A DNA stretch of 64,000 nt from Candidatus Methylomirabilis sp. (GCA_020722725.1 DYKG01000006.1:1-64000), one strand, 5' to 3'; positions 49,285 to 58,639 are shown, numbered from the stretch's first letter. Program-made: numbers and translations. Notes: generated from the letters alone by a model not told the origin.

Positions 49285-49839
49285 ATGAGAAAGGAAACCG
49301 AAGAAATCATCATGGCGGGCTTCGGTGGTCAGGGCATACTTTTTCTCGGAAAAGTCCTGGCCGAGGTCGGATTGGCCAGTGGCAGCAAGGTTTCATGGAT
49401 TCCATCTTACGGTCCGGAAATGCGTGGCGGAACCGCGAACTGTTCGGTCGTGATTTCTCAGCATGAAATTGCTTCCCCGATCGTATTGGAACCTGATACA
49501 CTGATTGCTATGAACCGTCCATCGGTGACCAGGTTCGAGCCAAAAGTCAAGGCTGGTGGAACGATGATCTACAATTCATCGCTGATCGATGTGAAAGATT
49601 TCCGCAAAGACATCAGGGCTTTTGCGGTTCCGGCCAGTCAGATGGCTATCGAAATGGGTAACGATAAAGTGGCGAATGTTATAATGGCAGGGGCGTATGC
49701 AAAGCTGAGTGGCCTTTTCAATTACGATCAGGTGATCAGCGCTTTTCCAAATTTCATGCCTTCATCCAAGAAAGAATTACTTGATATAAACATCAATGCT
49801 TTCAAAAAAGGATATGAATACGCAGCAACTTTAAACTGA
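49285..49839 (+). CDS. 2-oxoacid:acceptor oxidoreductase gamma subunit (copy 1)
   Basis: EEIIMAGFGGQGILFLGKVLAE...PSYGPEMRGGTANCSVVIS; ATG 49285 with SD aaggaga. Confidence 0.93.
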   Translation: MRKETEEIIMAGFGGQGILFLGKVLAEVGLASGSKVSWIPSYGPEMRGGTANCSVVISQHEIASPIVLEPDTLIAMNRPSVTRFEPKVKAGGTMIYNSSLIDVKDFRKDIRAFAVPASQMAIEMGNDKVANVIMAGAYAKLSGLFNYDQVISAFPNFMPSSKKELLDININAFKKGYEYAATLN

Positions 49840-49885
49840 CTTTTGTTACCGGGCAACTGGAAAAATCACTGGAGGAATTAATCAA

Positions 49886-50098
49886 ATGTCCAAATGGGTT
49901 ATTAATGAGAATCTCTGCAAGGGCTGCGGCATCTGTATTGCCCGCTGTCCGCTGAAAATCCTGGGTTTTGCTGACCATCTTACTCCCAAGGGAATTCACC
50001 CGGCAACGATTTTGAACGAGGAAAAATGTACCAGTTGTGCAATCTGTGCCAGAAGCTGCCCAGACGTCGCAATTGAAATCTTCAAAGAAGAAAAATAA
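49886..50098 (+). CDS. 2x[4Fe-4S] ferredoxin-type delta subunit
   Basis: CKGCGICIARCP and CTSCAICARSCP. Confidence 0.95.
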   Translation: MSKWVINENLCKGCGICIARCPLKILGFADHLTPKGIHPATILNEEKCTSCAICARSCPDVAIEIFKEEK

Positions 50099-50108
50099 GG
50101 AGACAAAA

Positions 50109-51191
50109 ATGGCAAAGGTACTGATGAAAGGAAATGAAGCAATCGGCGAAGCAGCTGTGTTGGCCGGTTGTCGTTATTATTTTGGTTATCCGATTACTCC
50201 ACAGTCTGAGCTGCCGGCATATTTGTCCAAGCGCCTTCCTCAGGTCGATGGCGTTTTTGTTCAGGCCGAAAGCGAAGTTGCTGCAATCAATATGGTTTAT
50301 GGTGCCGGCAGCGCCGGTGCCCGAGTTATGACTTCGAGCTCAAGCCCTGGTATCAGCCTTAAACAGGAAGGCATTTCTTACATTGCCGGTGCTGAAGTTC
50401 CATGTCTGATTGTCAACGTTGTGCGTGGCGGTCCCGGTCTTGGAAATATTGCTCCAGCCCAGTCCGATTACTGGCAGGCAACCCGCGGTGGCGGCCATGG
50501 TGATTATCGAACTCTGGTTCTTGCCCCCAATTCCGTCCAGGAAATGGCTGATATGACCATTGAAGGTTTTGAACTGGCTGACCGGTTCCGAAATCCGGTG
50601 TTGCTGCTTAGCGATGGCGTTCTTGGCCAGATGATGGAGCCAGTCAATCTGCCCGAACCCAGGGATTATGATGTTAACAGCAAAAAGTGGGCTCTGGGTT
50701 ACCCCGGCAAGGATAAAGCCGAGCGCAATCTGTGCTCATCCATCTTCCTGGATGTGGAAGAACTTGAAGAGCATAACTGGCATCTCTATCAGAAATATCA
50801 GGTTATGACAGATCTGTTCAGTGAAGGCCAATACAAAGACTTTGCAGTTGAAGAGCATCTTTGTGATGATGCTGAAATTATTCTCGTCGGCTACGGCATT
50901 ATTTCGAGAATTCTCAAAACGGTTGTGGAAAAATGCCGCAAACGTGGTATTAAAGCAGGCCTGCTGCGCCCCAAAGTTCTCTGGCCATTCCCGACTAAAG
51001 CAATTCAGCGTCTGGCTGATAAGGCCGCAAACTTTCTTTGTGTCGAAATGTCATGCGGACAGATGGTCGAAGATGTCAAGCTTGCAGTAAATGGCAAGAA
51101 ACCTGTATATTTCTTCGGCCGCACCGGCGGAACAATTCCTTCTGACTTTGAAATTCTCAACGAAGTTGATAAAATAGTAAGACCCGACTGA
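50109..51191 (+). CDS. 2-oxoacid:acceptor oxidoreductase alpha subunit
   Basis: KGNEAIGEAAVLAGCRYYFGYPITPQSELPAYLSKRLP; ATG 50109 preceded by aaggagac. Confidence 0.95.
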   Translation: MAKVLMKGNEAIGEAAVLAGCRYYFGYPITPQSELPAYLSKRLPQVDGVFVQAESEVAAINMVYGAGSAGARVMTSSSSPGISLKQEGISYIAGAEVPCLIVNVVRGGPGLGNIAPAQSDYWQATRGGGHGDYRTLVLAPNSVQEMADMTIEGFELADRFRNPVLLLSDGVLGQMMEPVNLPEPRDYDVNSKKWALGYPGKDKAERNLCSSIFLDVEELEEHNWHLYQKYQVMTDLFSEGQYKDFAVEEHLCDDAEIILVGYGIISRILKTVVEKCRKRGIKAGLLRPKVLWPFPTKAIQRLADKAANFLCVEMSCGQMVEDVKLAVNGKKPVYFFGRTGGTIPSDFEILNEVDKIVRPD

Positions 51192-51208
51192 AAGGAGCCA
51201 GGGATAAC

Positions 51209-51961
51209 ATGAAACAGGTTTTTAAAAGACCGGAAAGCTTGAGCAAAACTCCGTTCCACTATTGCCCCGGCTGCGATCACGGGGTAGTTCATCGCCTTGT
51301 TGGCGAAGCGATTGACGAACTCGAACTCAAGAACCGGGCGATTGGTGTTGCACCGGTTGGTTGCTCGGTTTTCGCCTATGATTATTTTGATTTTGATTTC
51401 AATCAGGCACCCCATGGGCGTGCTCCGGCAGTTGCAACCGGCATTAAGCGCACTCGACCTGACGCAATCGTTTTCACTTACCAGGGCGATGGTGATCTTG
51501 CTGCAATTGGCACCGCTGAAATCATTCATGCAGCCAACCGTGGCGAAAATATTACGGTAATCTTTATTAATAACGCAATTTACGGCATGACTGGTGGTCA
51601 GATGGCTCCAACCACTCTGATCGGCATGAAGACAGCTACTTCGCCCTATGGCCGCGATGCTTCTACTGCTGGCAACCCGATCAGGATGAGTGAAATAATC
51701 GCAACTCTCGAAAGCCCGGCTTATGTAACCCGCGTTGCGGTAAACAATCCTGCCAACCTGATGAAAGCGAAAAAGGCCATTTACAATGCTTTTAAACTTC
51801 AGAAAGAAGGCAAAGGTTTTTCTTTCGTTGAAGTGGTTTCGATCTGCCCGACCAACTGGGGCAAGAAACCGGCAGATTCGCACAAATGGTTGGCCGAAAA
51901 CATGTTGCCGGTATTCCCCCCGGGAACTTTCAAAGACGTTCATGGCGTTGAAAAAGCGTAA
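51209..51961 (+). CDS. 2-oxoacid:acceptor oxidoreductase beta (TPP-binding) subunit
   Basis: HYCPGCDHGVVHRLVGEAIDEL, TYQGDGDLAAIGTAEIIHAANRGENITVIFINNAIYGMTGGQMAPTT. Confidence 0.95.
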   Translation: MKQVFKRPESLSKTPFHYCPGCDHGVVHRLVGEAIDELELKNRAIGVAPVGCSVFAYDYFDFDFNQAPHGRAPAVATGIKRTRPDAIVFTYQGDGDLAAIGTAEIIHAANRGENITVIFINNAIYGMTGGQMAPTTLIGMKTATSPYGRDASTAGNPIRMSEIIATLESPAYVTRVAVNNPANLMKAKKAIYNAFKLQKEGKGFSFVEVVSICPTNWGKKPADSHKWLAENMLPVFPPGTFKDVHGVEKA

Positions 51962-51968
51962 AAATCTG

Positions 51969-51993
51969 CGCGGCTTTCACGGTGAAAGCCGCG
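51969..51993 (+). other. Intercistronic hairpin between beta and second gamma subunit
   Basis: cgcggctttcac / gtgaaagccgcg, near-perfect 12-bp inverted repeat, no T run after it. Confidence 0.7.
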
Positions 51994-52023
51994 TAATTGT
52001 AATAAATTCCGAGGAGGCATTTT

Positions 52024-52620
52024 ATGTCGTCAAAAGTTGAAAGAATTATTCTCGCTGGATTCGGTGGCCAGGGCATTCTCTTTCTAGGAAAGGTGCTGGC
52101 GGAAACCGGAATGCGAGCGGGCAAGAACGTTTCCTGGATCCCCTCATACGGACCGGAAATGCGGGGTGGAACCGCAAACTGCACCGTAATTCTTTCGGAA
52201 AATGAAATTGCGTCGCCGATGGTTACCGTTCCCGATACGGTTATTGCCATGAATCGCCCCTCGGTCGCCAGGTTCAACCTGAAAATAAAAGCCGGCGGCA
52301 TGTTGATGTATAATTCGTCGCTGATTGAACGCCAGGAATTTCGCGATGATATCAGACTTGTCGAAATTCCCGCGAGTGATATTGCCGAAGAACTGGGCAA
52401 CGGCAAGGTTGCCAACTTGGTCATGGCTGGGGCCTATGCCAAGTTCAGCAAGTTGTTTACCGTCGAAGATTTGTATAAGGCTCTTCCAGATTTTATGCCT
52501 GGCAGTAAAAAAGAGCTTCTCGAAATCAATCATACTGCCGTCGAAAAAGGCTTTAACTACGTTGAAGAAAAGAAATACATGTTCGGTCGTTATGTGTATT
52601 CCGTCTTCAAAGGTATTTAA
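52024..52620 (+). CDS. 2-oxoacid:acceptor oxidoreductase gamma subunit (copy 2)
   Basis: VERIILAGFGGQGILFLGKVLAETG...IPSYGPEMRGGTANCTVILS; clearly paralogous to 49285-49839. Confidence 0.93.
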   Translation: MSSKVERIILAGFGGQGILFLGKVLAETGMRAGKNVSWIPSYGPEMRGGTANCTVILSENEIASPMVTVPDTVIAMNRPSVARFNLKIKAGGMLMYNSSLIERQEFRDDIRLVEIPASDIAEELGNGKVANLVMAGAYAKFSKLFTVEDLYKALPDFMPGSKKELLEINHTAVEKGFNYVEEKKYMFGRYVYSVFKGI

Positions 52621-52649
52621 CCGTTTGTTTAAAATTTAAGTTTGAATGT

Positions 52650-52676
52650 CGGGGCGCATTGTGCGCCCCGCTCTTT
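52650..52676 (+). terminator. Terminator-like hairpin before rsfS
   Basis: cggggcgca-ttg-tgcgccccg followed by ctctttt. Confidence 0.78.
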
Positions 52677-52695
52677 TAAGGTTCGGAGGTTGAAA

Positions 52696-53046
52696 TTGGC
52701 TGCCAAGAAAAAGATTCCTGAATTGATGAAAATTATTGTCGATTCATTACGTGAAAAAAAGATCGAAAACCTCAGGGTTCTCGATGTTACCAGGCTCGTT
52801 AGTTACACAGATTATCTGGTAATCGGCACTGGAAATAATGGTCCTCATATTCAGGCGCTTGCCGATGCGGCCGCCGGCCTGATAAAAGTTCCCAATCAGC
52901 CTGGAGTACGCATTGAAAAAGATGCGGTTTCAAGCTGGGTTCTCATTGATGCTGATGATTTTATCGTTCATCTTTTCCAGCCAGAAGCAAGAAAGTTTTA
53001 CAAGCTCGAGCAACTCTGGGAAGACGCTGCTGACGTTGAGGTCTGA
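52696..53046 (+). CDS. rsfS: Ribosomal silencing factor RsfS
   Basis: IVDSLREKKIENLRVLDVTRLVSYTDYLVIGTGNNGPHIQALADA...DFIVHLFQPEARKFYKLEQLW; TTG 52696 after SD ggagg, since the 52642 ATG is upstream of the hairpin. Confidence 0.92.
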   Translation: MAAKKKIPELMKIIVDSLREKKIENLRVLDVTRLVSYTDYLVIGTGNNGPHIQALADAAAGLIKVPNQPGVRIEKDAVSSWVLIDADDFIVHLFQPEARKFYKLEQLWEDAADVEV

Positions 53047-53048
53047 TT

Positions 53049-53759
53049 TTGTCTTTCAAGGTGCGAATTCACCAAACTGAACCTGGCGGCAGCCTGAACA
53101 AAGACAACCGTCATCGCCTGGAGCGGGTCATGCGGCTGCGGCCGGGCGATGTTTTCGTTGTTACCGATGGTTGTGGGCATGAGGCCGAAGCGGTGCTTGG
53201 CGAGGGTGGCAGTTATTCGGCTTCCGCATGGCAAAAACCCGGTCGCGAACCGTCCAGAAAAATCTCTCTATATGCCGGCCTTACCAAGGGTGAGAAATTT
53301 GACTGGCTGGTTGAAAAAGCGGTTGAGCTTGGCGTAGAGAGAATTGTGCCGGTAATCTCGCAGAACTGCGTGGTTAAAAAAACATCTGAGGCAAAGACCG
53401 AGCGCTGGCAGAAAATAGCTTTGGGCGCCATGCTGCAGTGTGGTGGCTGCGTTTTGCCGGAAGTCTCTCCGCCGGTATATCTGAAAGACCTTCCTGAAAT
53501 CGACGATGAGTCTGCACTGGTTCTTTATGAGCAGGGTGCGAACGTCGAGGCCGCCTGTTTTGCAGATTTTGCCGCCCTCAAAAAATATCGGATTCTTACT
53601 GGCCCCGAAGGCGGGTTTTCACCTGAAGAAATCGTTGGGTTACAGAAACGCGGCTGGCAGACCGTCTGGCTTGGGCCAAGAATATTCAGGGCTGAAACTG
53701 CGCCCCTGATCGTTCTTTCTGTTCTTCTTTGCGGCAGCTGGGGAAAGGTTAAGCCATGA
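53049..53759 (+). CDS. rsmE: 16S rRNA m3U1498 methyltransferase
   Basis: KGEKFDWLVEKAVELGVERIVPV, GPEGGFSPEEI, LGPRIFRAETAPLIVLSVL. Confidence 0.94.
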   Translation: MSFKVRIHQTEPGGSLNKDNRHRLERVMRLRPGDVFVVTDGCGHEAEAVLGEGGSYSASAWQKPGREPSRKISLYAGLTKGEKFDWLVEKAVELGVERIVPVISQNCVVKKTSEAKTERWQKIALGAMLQCGGCVLPEVSPPVYLKDLPEIDDESALVLYEQGANVEAACFADFAALKKYRILTGPEGGFSPEEIVGLQKRGWQTVWLGPRIFRAETAPLIVLSVLLCGSWGKVKP

Positions 53760-55012
53760 GAAGCTTGAGATTTGTCCTGAAGTCTCTTGGCTGCAAGGTC
53801 AGCCAATACGATGGCGAGCGTCTTGCCGAAAAATTGCAGATTCTTGGATTGAAGCCAGATGAAAAAGAACCTGATATATTTATTTTAAATGGTTGTTCGG
53901 TTACCGGGCGGGCGTCGCAAAAAGTTCGTCAGACCCTGCGTGCGGCCAGAAAACGCTGGCCTGAAGTGAAAATCGTTCTGGCCGGTTGCGAAGCCAGATT
54001 GCGCCGCCAGCGCAATGAGGAAAGCCTTGAAGCAGACTATGTGCTGCCTTTTTTCGGGGAATTTTCGGCAGTGCTGGCAATGGTTCAGCATCTTTTTGCT
54101 GATTTTGCTTGTGATCCGCGCCGGGTCGCCTTTGAAGAGCCGGTTTTAACCGCAAAAACCCGTGCATTTCTTAAAATTCAGGATGGCTGCAACCAGTTCT
54201 GCTCTTATTGCATCGTTTCGCATCTGCGGGGCGAAGAATGGTCCCGGCCCATTGATGAGGCAATTGAAGAAGCACGCAGATTGGCAGCTGAAGGGCATAA
54301 AGAAATCGTTCTTACCGGCATTCATCTCGGCCATTTCCGGCCTTCATTGATCGATCTGCTGCGTCAGCTGGAAAAAATTCCAGAGCTGGCAAGAATCAGA
54401 CTCAGCTCGATCGAGCCGGTTGAGGTCGATGAAAAACTGATCGACTGGGCTGCTTCATCAGAAAAAGCCTGTCCGCATTTTCATCTTCCTTTGCAATCAG
54501 GCTGTGATTCAATTCTGAAAATGATGCGCCGGCCTTATTCCACTCAAGATTTCAGAAAGGTGGTCGAGCGAATTCGTCAACGAATGCCCCTGGCAGCCAT
54601 AACTACCGACCTGATTGTCGGTTTCCCTGGTGAAACTGATGAATTTTTTGCTGAAACCGTGAAGTTTATCGAAGAAATTCAGTTTTCGCGCATTCATATT
54701 TTCAAGTTTTCACCCCGGGATGGCACTCCTGCCGCCACAATGCCTGATCAGATCGGAAACCATGTAAAATCGATGCGATCAGATGAAGTTGAAAGAATCT
54801 GGCATAAGAGCGCCGCTGCTTTTTACCGAAAATTTGTCGACAATAGAGTTGAGGTTCTGTGGGAAACTTTTGCAGGAACCAGCTTGCAGGGTTTTTCCCG
54901 TGAATATGTTACTTGTTTTTGTGAAGGGAAATCCGAGGGTTTGATAAATTCAATTGCTCTGGCAACCGGTGTTTCCAGCGATGACAATGGGTTAGAAGTC
55001 TTTTTCGATTAA
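53756..55012 (+). CDS. mtaB: MiaB-like tRNA methylthiotransferase (MtaB-like)
   Basis: LGCKVSQYDGERL, NGCSVTGRASQKVRQ, radical SAM IQDGCNQFCSYCIVSHLRG, TDLIVGFPGETDEFF. Confidence 0.92.
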   Translation: MRSLRFVLKSLGCKVSQYDGERLAEKLQILGLKPDEKEPDIFILNGCSVTGRASQKVRQTLRAARKRWPEVKIVLAGCEARLRRQRNEESLEADYVLPFFGEFSAVLAMVQHLFADFACDPRRVAFEEPVLTAKTRAFLKIQDGCNQFCSYCIVSHLRGEEWSRPIDEAIEEARRLAAEGHKEIVLTGIHLGHFRPSLIDLLRQLEKIPELARIRLSSIEPVEVDEKLIDWAASSEKACPHFHLPLQSGCDSILKMMRRPYSTQDFRKVVERIRQRMPLAAITTDLIVGFPGETDEFFAETVKFIEEIQFSRIHIFKFSPRDGTPAATMPDQIGNHVKSMRSDEVERIWHKSAAAFYRKFVDNRVEVLWETFAGTSLQGFSREYVTCFCEGKSEGLINSIALATGVSSDDNGLEVFFD

Positions 55013-55050
55013 TTTTATAGATTAAATTTTGCCAGCCCAGGCTTAGCCTA

Positions 55051-55059
55051 TGCTACAAT
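55051..55059 (+). promoter_or_regulatory. Candidate extended -10 TGCTACAAT before second minor-pilin module
   Basis: TGnTAnAAT, 31 nt before ATG 55090. Confidence 0.4.
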
Positions 55060-55089
55060 TAAAGCGAGACTGGTTTTTGGATTAAATCG

Positions 55090-55614
55090 ATGCTGAAAAA
55101 AAGTGGTACCACGCTTATTGAGATAATGATCGCTTTATTCGTTCTTGCTTCTGCCATGATTCCGATCGCTTCAATTATGGGATACGGCGGTCGAGCAACC
55201 AGTAAAGATGCGAGACGTATTCTTGCGATGCAACTGCTCGACAAAACTTTGCGCCAGATGTTGCAGGCTGATTATGACGAGATACCCATCGGAAAAAATA
55301 TCCAGAACGGCTTTGAAGGCATAGCCCTTGGCGATGTTACAGCTGGCCAGGATAAGGGGTTCTCCTTCAATATCTCACTGGACAGTGAGTATGTTAATCC
55401 GGTGAAATTCAAATACCGGGGAGTAGGGGTAAATCGCCCGACTTTCAAGGCAGATAGCCCGGTCGGAGACGACTTTTTACCTGAAGAGACAATTTCTCTC
55501 AATGATGTGGTCATCAAATTAACGGTTACCGTGACCTGGAATGAGCAGCAGAATCTGCCGGTTTCGGTTTCAGCGATGACTTACCGGGCAGATTTTCAGA
55601 GGAGAACCGGTTGA
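55090..55614 (+). CDS. Type IV pilin-like minor pilin (PilV/GspI-like)
   Basis: KKSGTTLIEIMIALFVLASAMIPIASIMG; Gly-1, Glu+5. Confidence 0.75.
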   Translation: MLKKSGTTLIEIMIALFVLASAMIPIASIMGYGGRATSKDARRILAMQLLDKTLRQMLQADYDEIPIGKNIQNGFEGIALGDVTAGQDKGFSFNISLDSEYVNPVKFKYRGVGVNRPTFKADSPVGDDFLPEETISLNDVVIKLTVTVTWNEQQNLPVSVSAMTYRADFQRRTG

Positions 55615-56090
55615 TGCATTATCTTGACGCAAAACGATCTGGAATGGCCCTGATTATTGTGCTGACACTGGCTACCGGCATTCTTATACTTGGCATTTCT
55701 TATATTAATACGATCAGAAAGCAGTCCGGGCGCAATACCATCGAGCTTGGGGCAATTCAGGCTGATCTTCTTGCCGAGGGCTTGACTCAGATTGCCATGC
55801 TGAAATTCAAAGAAATTCCCGGGCCGTTGTATTACGCCTATATTGCACACGTAAAAGGAAACACCTCGCAACCCTATTCGGTTTATCACGGCGACGCTAT
55901 TCTTGGGGGCAAGCTTGACAGCCCTTTCAATGCCGAGTTTCGCACCACATTTCAGCTGCTTTCGTCGAAGATGTATCAGGATATGAACGTTAAAATTACA
56001 GTGGAAGTTGAAGTCAGCCGGCCAGATGGTGAAAAATACCAGCGTCTGATTGAACGTACGGTTTCTGGTTCTCGTCGACCAGCATTCTGA
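55614..56090 (+). CDS. PilX/GspK-like minor pilin (no Glu+5)
   Basis: KRSGMALIIVLTLATGILILGISYINTIRKQ; TTG/ATG start at 55611-55614. Confidence 0.65.
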   Translation: MHYLDAKRSGMALIIVLTLATGILILGISYINTIRKQSGRNTIELGAIQADLLAEGLTQIAMLKFKEIPGPLYYAYIAHVKGNTSQPYSVYHGDAILGGKLDSPFNAEFRTTFQLLSSKMYQDMNVKITVEVEVSRPDGEKYQRLIERTVSGSRRPAF

Positions 56091-56100
56091 AGGAGCCTGC

Positions 56101-56880
56101 ATGAGATTGAAAACTGACTGTCGCAGAGGCTTTACTTTAATAGAAATTCTTATTGCCGCCGGCGTTCTTTCGCTTTTCATGACCGGAGTATTTTCTTTAT
56201 ACCGCTCAGGTTCAAAAGGCTTTGTGGCCGGCACCTGGCGTGCTGAAGAACAGAAACGCGCACAACTTTTCCTTTCAGCCCTTTCCCGTGATTTGAGTAT
56301 GGCAAATCCGGCTTTGTTGAGAATTGAAGATGACGGGGCGCGGACAGTGGTTCAAAACACCCCCATCTATGTTAATAAAGATATGTTCAGATTCAATGCC
56401 AACCCGGTTTTTATGGATGCCAACACCAAAAACTGGACCTGCCTGCTCGCATTTTCCATTTCTTACCCTTACCTTGAAGCCAACGCCACCTTTGCCACTC
56501 CGCTTGAAAATGGAAAATGGTCTGGTGTGGCGATCTGGGTAAAAGAGCGCAAGGTGCGCTATGTAAGAACCAGTGACCCGAATTTTTATTCTTCGCACCC
56601 GGTGGGTATGCCCGGTGCCATCGTTCAGTTTCCTGGCCCGGGAATTGTGGGTCCCGGTGCAGATTTTCGGCCAGATCCAGATCAAAACCGCAATCGTGAT
56701 TTCGACTTCAATCTGGACCAGATTGCCTGCGTGGCCACTGGCACCAGTCTTGCTAGTCCAAGAGTGATGGAGTTTATTTGTCGTTTTGCCAGGATTGAGG
56801 GCGGTAAAAAAACCGACGCAGAAATCGTGCAGAACGTCACGGTAAAGCTGGCCTCGATGACTCCTATAGTAACCTTCTGA
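56101..56880 (+). CDS. Type IV pilin-like minor pilin (PilW/GspJ-like)
   Basis: CRRGFTLIEILIAAGVLSLFMTGVFSLYRSG. Confidence 0.82.
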   Translation: MRLKTDCRRGFTLIEILIAAGVLSLFMTGVFSLYRSGSKGFVAGTWRAEEQKRAQLFLSALSRDLSMANPALLRIEDDGARTVVQNTPIYVNKDMFRFNANPVFMDANTKNWTCLLAFSISYPYLEANATFATPLENGKWSGVAIWVKERKVRYVRTSDPNFYSSHPVGMPGAIVQFPGPGIVGPGADFRPDPDQNRNRDFDFNLDQIACVATGTSLASPRVMEFICRFARIEGGKKTDAEIVQNVTVKLASMTPIVTF

Positions 56881-56890
56881 CAGGAGAGAT

Positions 56891-57667
56891 ATGAAAAGAT
56901 TTTTTACAACAATGATAGTTTTTTTTACACTGGTATTTATGGCATCTTCACTTCAGGCAGGCAAGCCAGAGTGGGGTGTCGTTAATTCTTCGGTTTTGAT
57001 TCGACTTCATCCGTTGATGCAGCAATTTGACCCGGCGACCCGGCGGTTCAGAGGCACTCTCTCAGAGCCCGGCCCTGAAGAAGGTCAGGCTGATTATAAT
57101 GCCAGGCTGCAAAGTCGTCTGCAGGCCATGGAAAACACTATTCGGCAGCTTGACCTGAATTATGCCGGTCAGATAACCGGTAGCGGTATGTCTGCTAAAA
57201 AGTCATACCTTCTCTACTGGAAAAAGCGGGAGAGCCTGCGTTTTTACGCGTATTTGCTCAAAGAAGCGCTAAGTCTCGCTTCAAAGCAGGGTAATTTTTA
57301 TCTCAATATGCCCTCAGACTGGACTTTAATGCCGGTTGTGAGGGGTATTAGCTCAACGATAAATGAAGTCTGTATGATTCTGGCCAAAAGAAACGAGTTG
57401 ATCGGGGTTCTCGACAGTTCTGTGTTCGATTCTCCAACTACTGCCATGGCGACCGGGGTAAATCAGCACTGGGGTGTTTGGCGCGGCGATGAGAAGGCCA
57501 TGAGTCAGATAAGCCAGTCATGCGGGCAATTAATGTTCAGTGTCAGACAAAGTTTCCCTGAAAGAAGCCACCGGCCATTCGTGGCGGGTGTGGTTGATCT
57601 TCAGGTTCCAGCGATCGAGATGTTGAAAAGCATATCATTGCCGAACGCAGATGTTCCCGAAGAATAA
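56891..57667 (+). CDS. Secreted protein with divergent Skp/OmpH-like features (copy 1)
   Basis: Signal peptide; WGVVNSSVLIRLHPLMQQFDP...NEVCMILAKRNELIGVLDSSVF. Confidence 0.5.
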   Translation: MKRFFTTMIVFFTLVFMASSLQAGKPEWGVVNSSVLIRLHPLMQQFDPATRRFRGTLSEPGPEEGQADYNARLQSRLQAMENTIRQLDLNYAGQITGSGMSAKKSYLLYWKKRESLRFYAYLLKEALSLASKQGNFYLNMPSDWTLMPVVRGISSTINEVCMILAKRNELIGVLDSSVFDSPTTAMATGVNQHWGVWRGDEKAMSQISQSCGQLMFSVRQSFPERSHRPFVAGVVDLQVPAIEMLKSISLPNADVPEE

Positions 57668-57685
57668 GGCATTCGAGGATAATAT

Positions 57686-58639
57686 ATGAAAAATATTTTT
57701 AAAAAAATTGTTTTAATTTGGGTATGCTTCTTTCCTTTGGCCGCTTTTGCTGTGCCGCCGATGTACACCGTTGATTACAAGCTTCTGGTCGGCCTCCATC
57801 CGAAGATGGGTTCATACGATATCGTTCTTGAAAGACATCTGCGATCAGATATTAACTTCAGCGATTCAAACCGTATTAATGAACTGAATCTTCAAATTGC
57901 CAGCGCCAGCATGCAGGCAAATCGGCGTATAGAAGAACTACAACGTGATCTTGATCGCCTGCTGGCCGAAAAAGCAAAAGTGGAAAACCGAATGACCGGG
58001 GTTGTTGAGTTCGATGAAGAGCTTGGAAGATATGATGGAGACAGCAGTAGAAAGCATCAGGCCAGAAAGATTTCAGAAATTGAGATGGACATTGTTGCGG
58101 TTCAGGCAAAAATAGATGCGATCTGGGATGACGTGATGAACCCACTTTACCTGAGTCGTCAGCAGTCGCGAAAAATAGTTGAATCGGTGCTTGCGGAGAT
58201 CGATCTGATGCTTGAGCAATTCTCGACGCAATTGGGGAATGCGGTTATTGTTGACCGGGATTTTCTTGGTTCACAGATACAGCCTGATAAAGTTACATCT
58301 GCTCCATCAGTAGGCGCAGACCCTTTGAGTATCAGGCTTTACCAGTCTCTTTTGCACTCTGACCTCGTTGGTGATGTTCCAGATGTTTATAAGCGTGACC
58401 CTGAACTGCGAAAATATGCTTCACAAATGCGCCGCGATATTGAAGACAGTTTCGACCGCAATATTTCAATGCAGATTTCCAAACAGCCTTTATATGGAAA
58501 TCTGCCTAAATTTCGCGGGCGACTATTTCTGGCCGGTGCTCAAAATCTCGACATAACCCGCCAGGTTCTTGAAAAGATTTTTGTAAAACATGCGGTTAAA
58601 GCTGATATTGCCGCCCGTATTCTTGCCCAGGTCAAATGA
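57686..58639 (+). CDS. Secreted coiled-coil protein with divergent Skp/OmpH-like features (copy 2)
   Basis: Signal peptide; YTVDYKLLVGLHPKMGSYDIVLERHLR, long coiled coil, LAEIDLMLEQFSTQLGNAVIVDRDFLG. Confidence 0.5.
   Translation: MKNIFKKIVLIWVCFFPLAAFAVPPMYTVDYKLLVGLHPKMGSYDIVLERHLRSDINFSDSNRINELNLQIASASMQANRRIEELQRDLDRLLAEKAKVENRMTGVVEFDEELGRYDGDSSRKHQARKISEIEMDIVAVQAKIDAIWDDVMNPLYLSRQQSRKIVESVLAEIDLMLEQFSTQLGNAVIVDRDFLGSQIQPDKVTSAPSVGADPLSIRLYQSLLHSDLVGDVPDVYKRDPELRKYASQMRRDIEDSFDRNISMQISKQPLYGNLPKFRGRLFLAGAQNLDITRQVLEKIFVKHAVKADIAARILAQVK

Noticed and set aside
51005-51943. 312-aa antisense ORF opposite the oxidoreductase beta subunit
   Set aside because: Complete overlap with a confidently identified gene; composition is that of a complementary-strand shadow ORF.
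55596-56234. 212-aa antisense ORF across minor-pilin genes
   Set aside because: Sense strand carries pilin-like genes with translational coupling.
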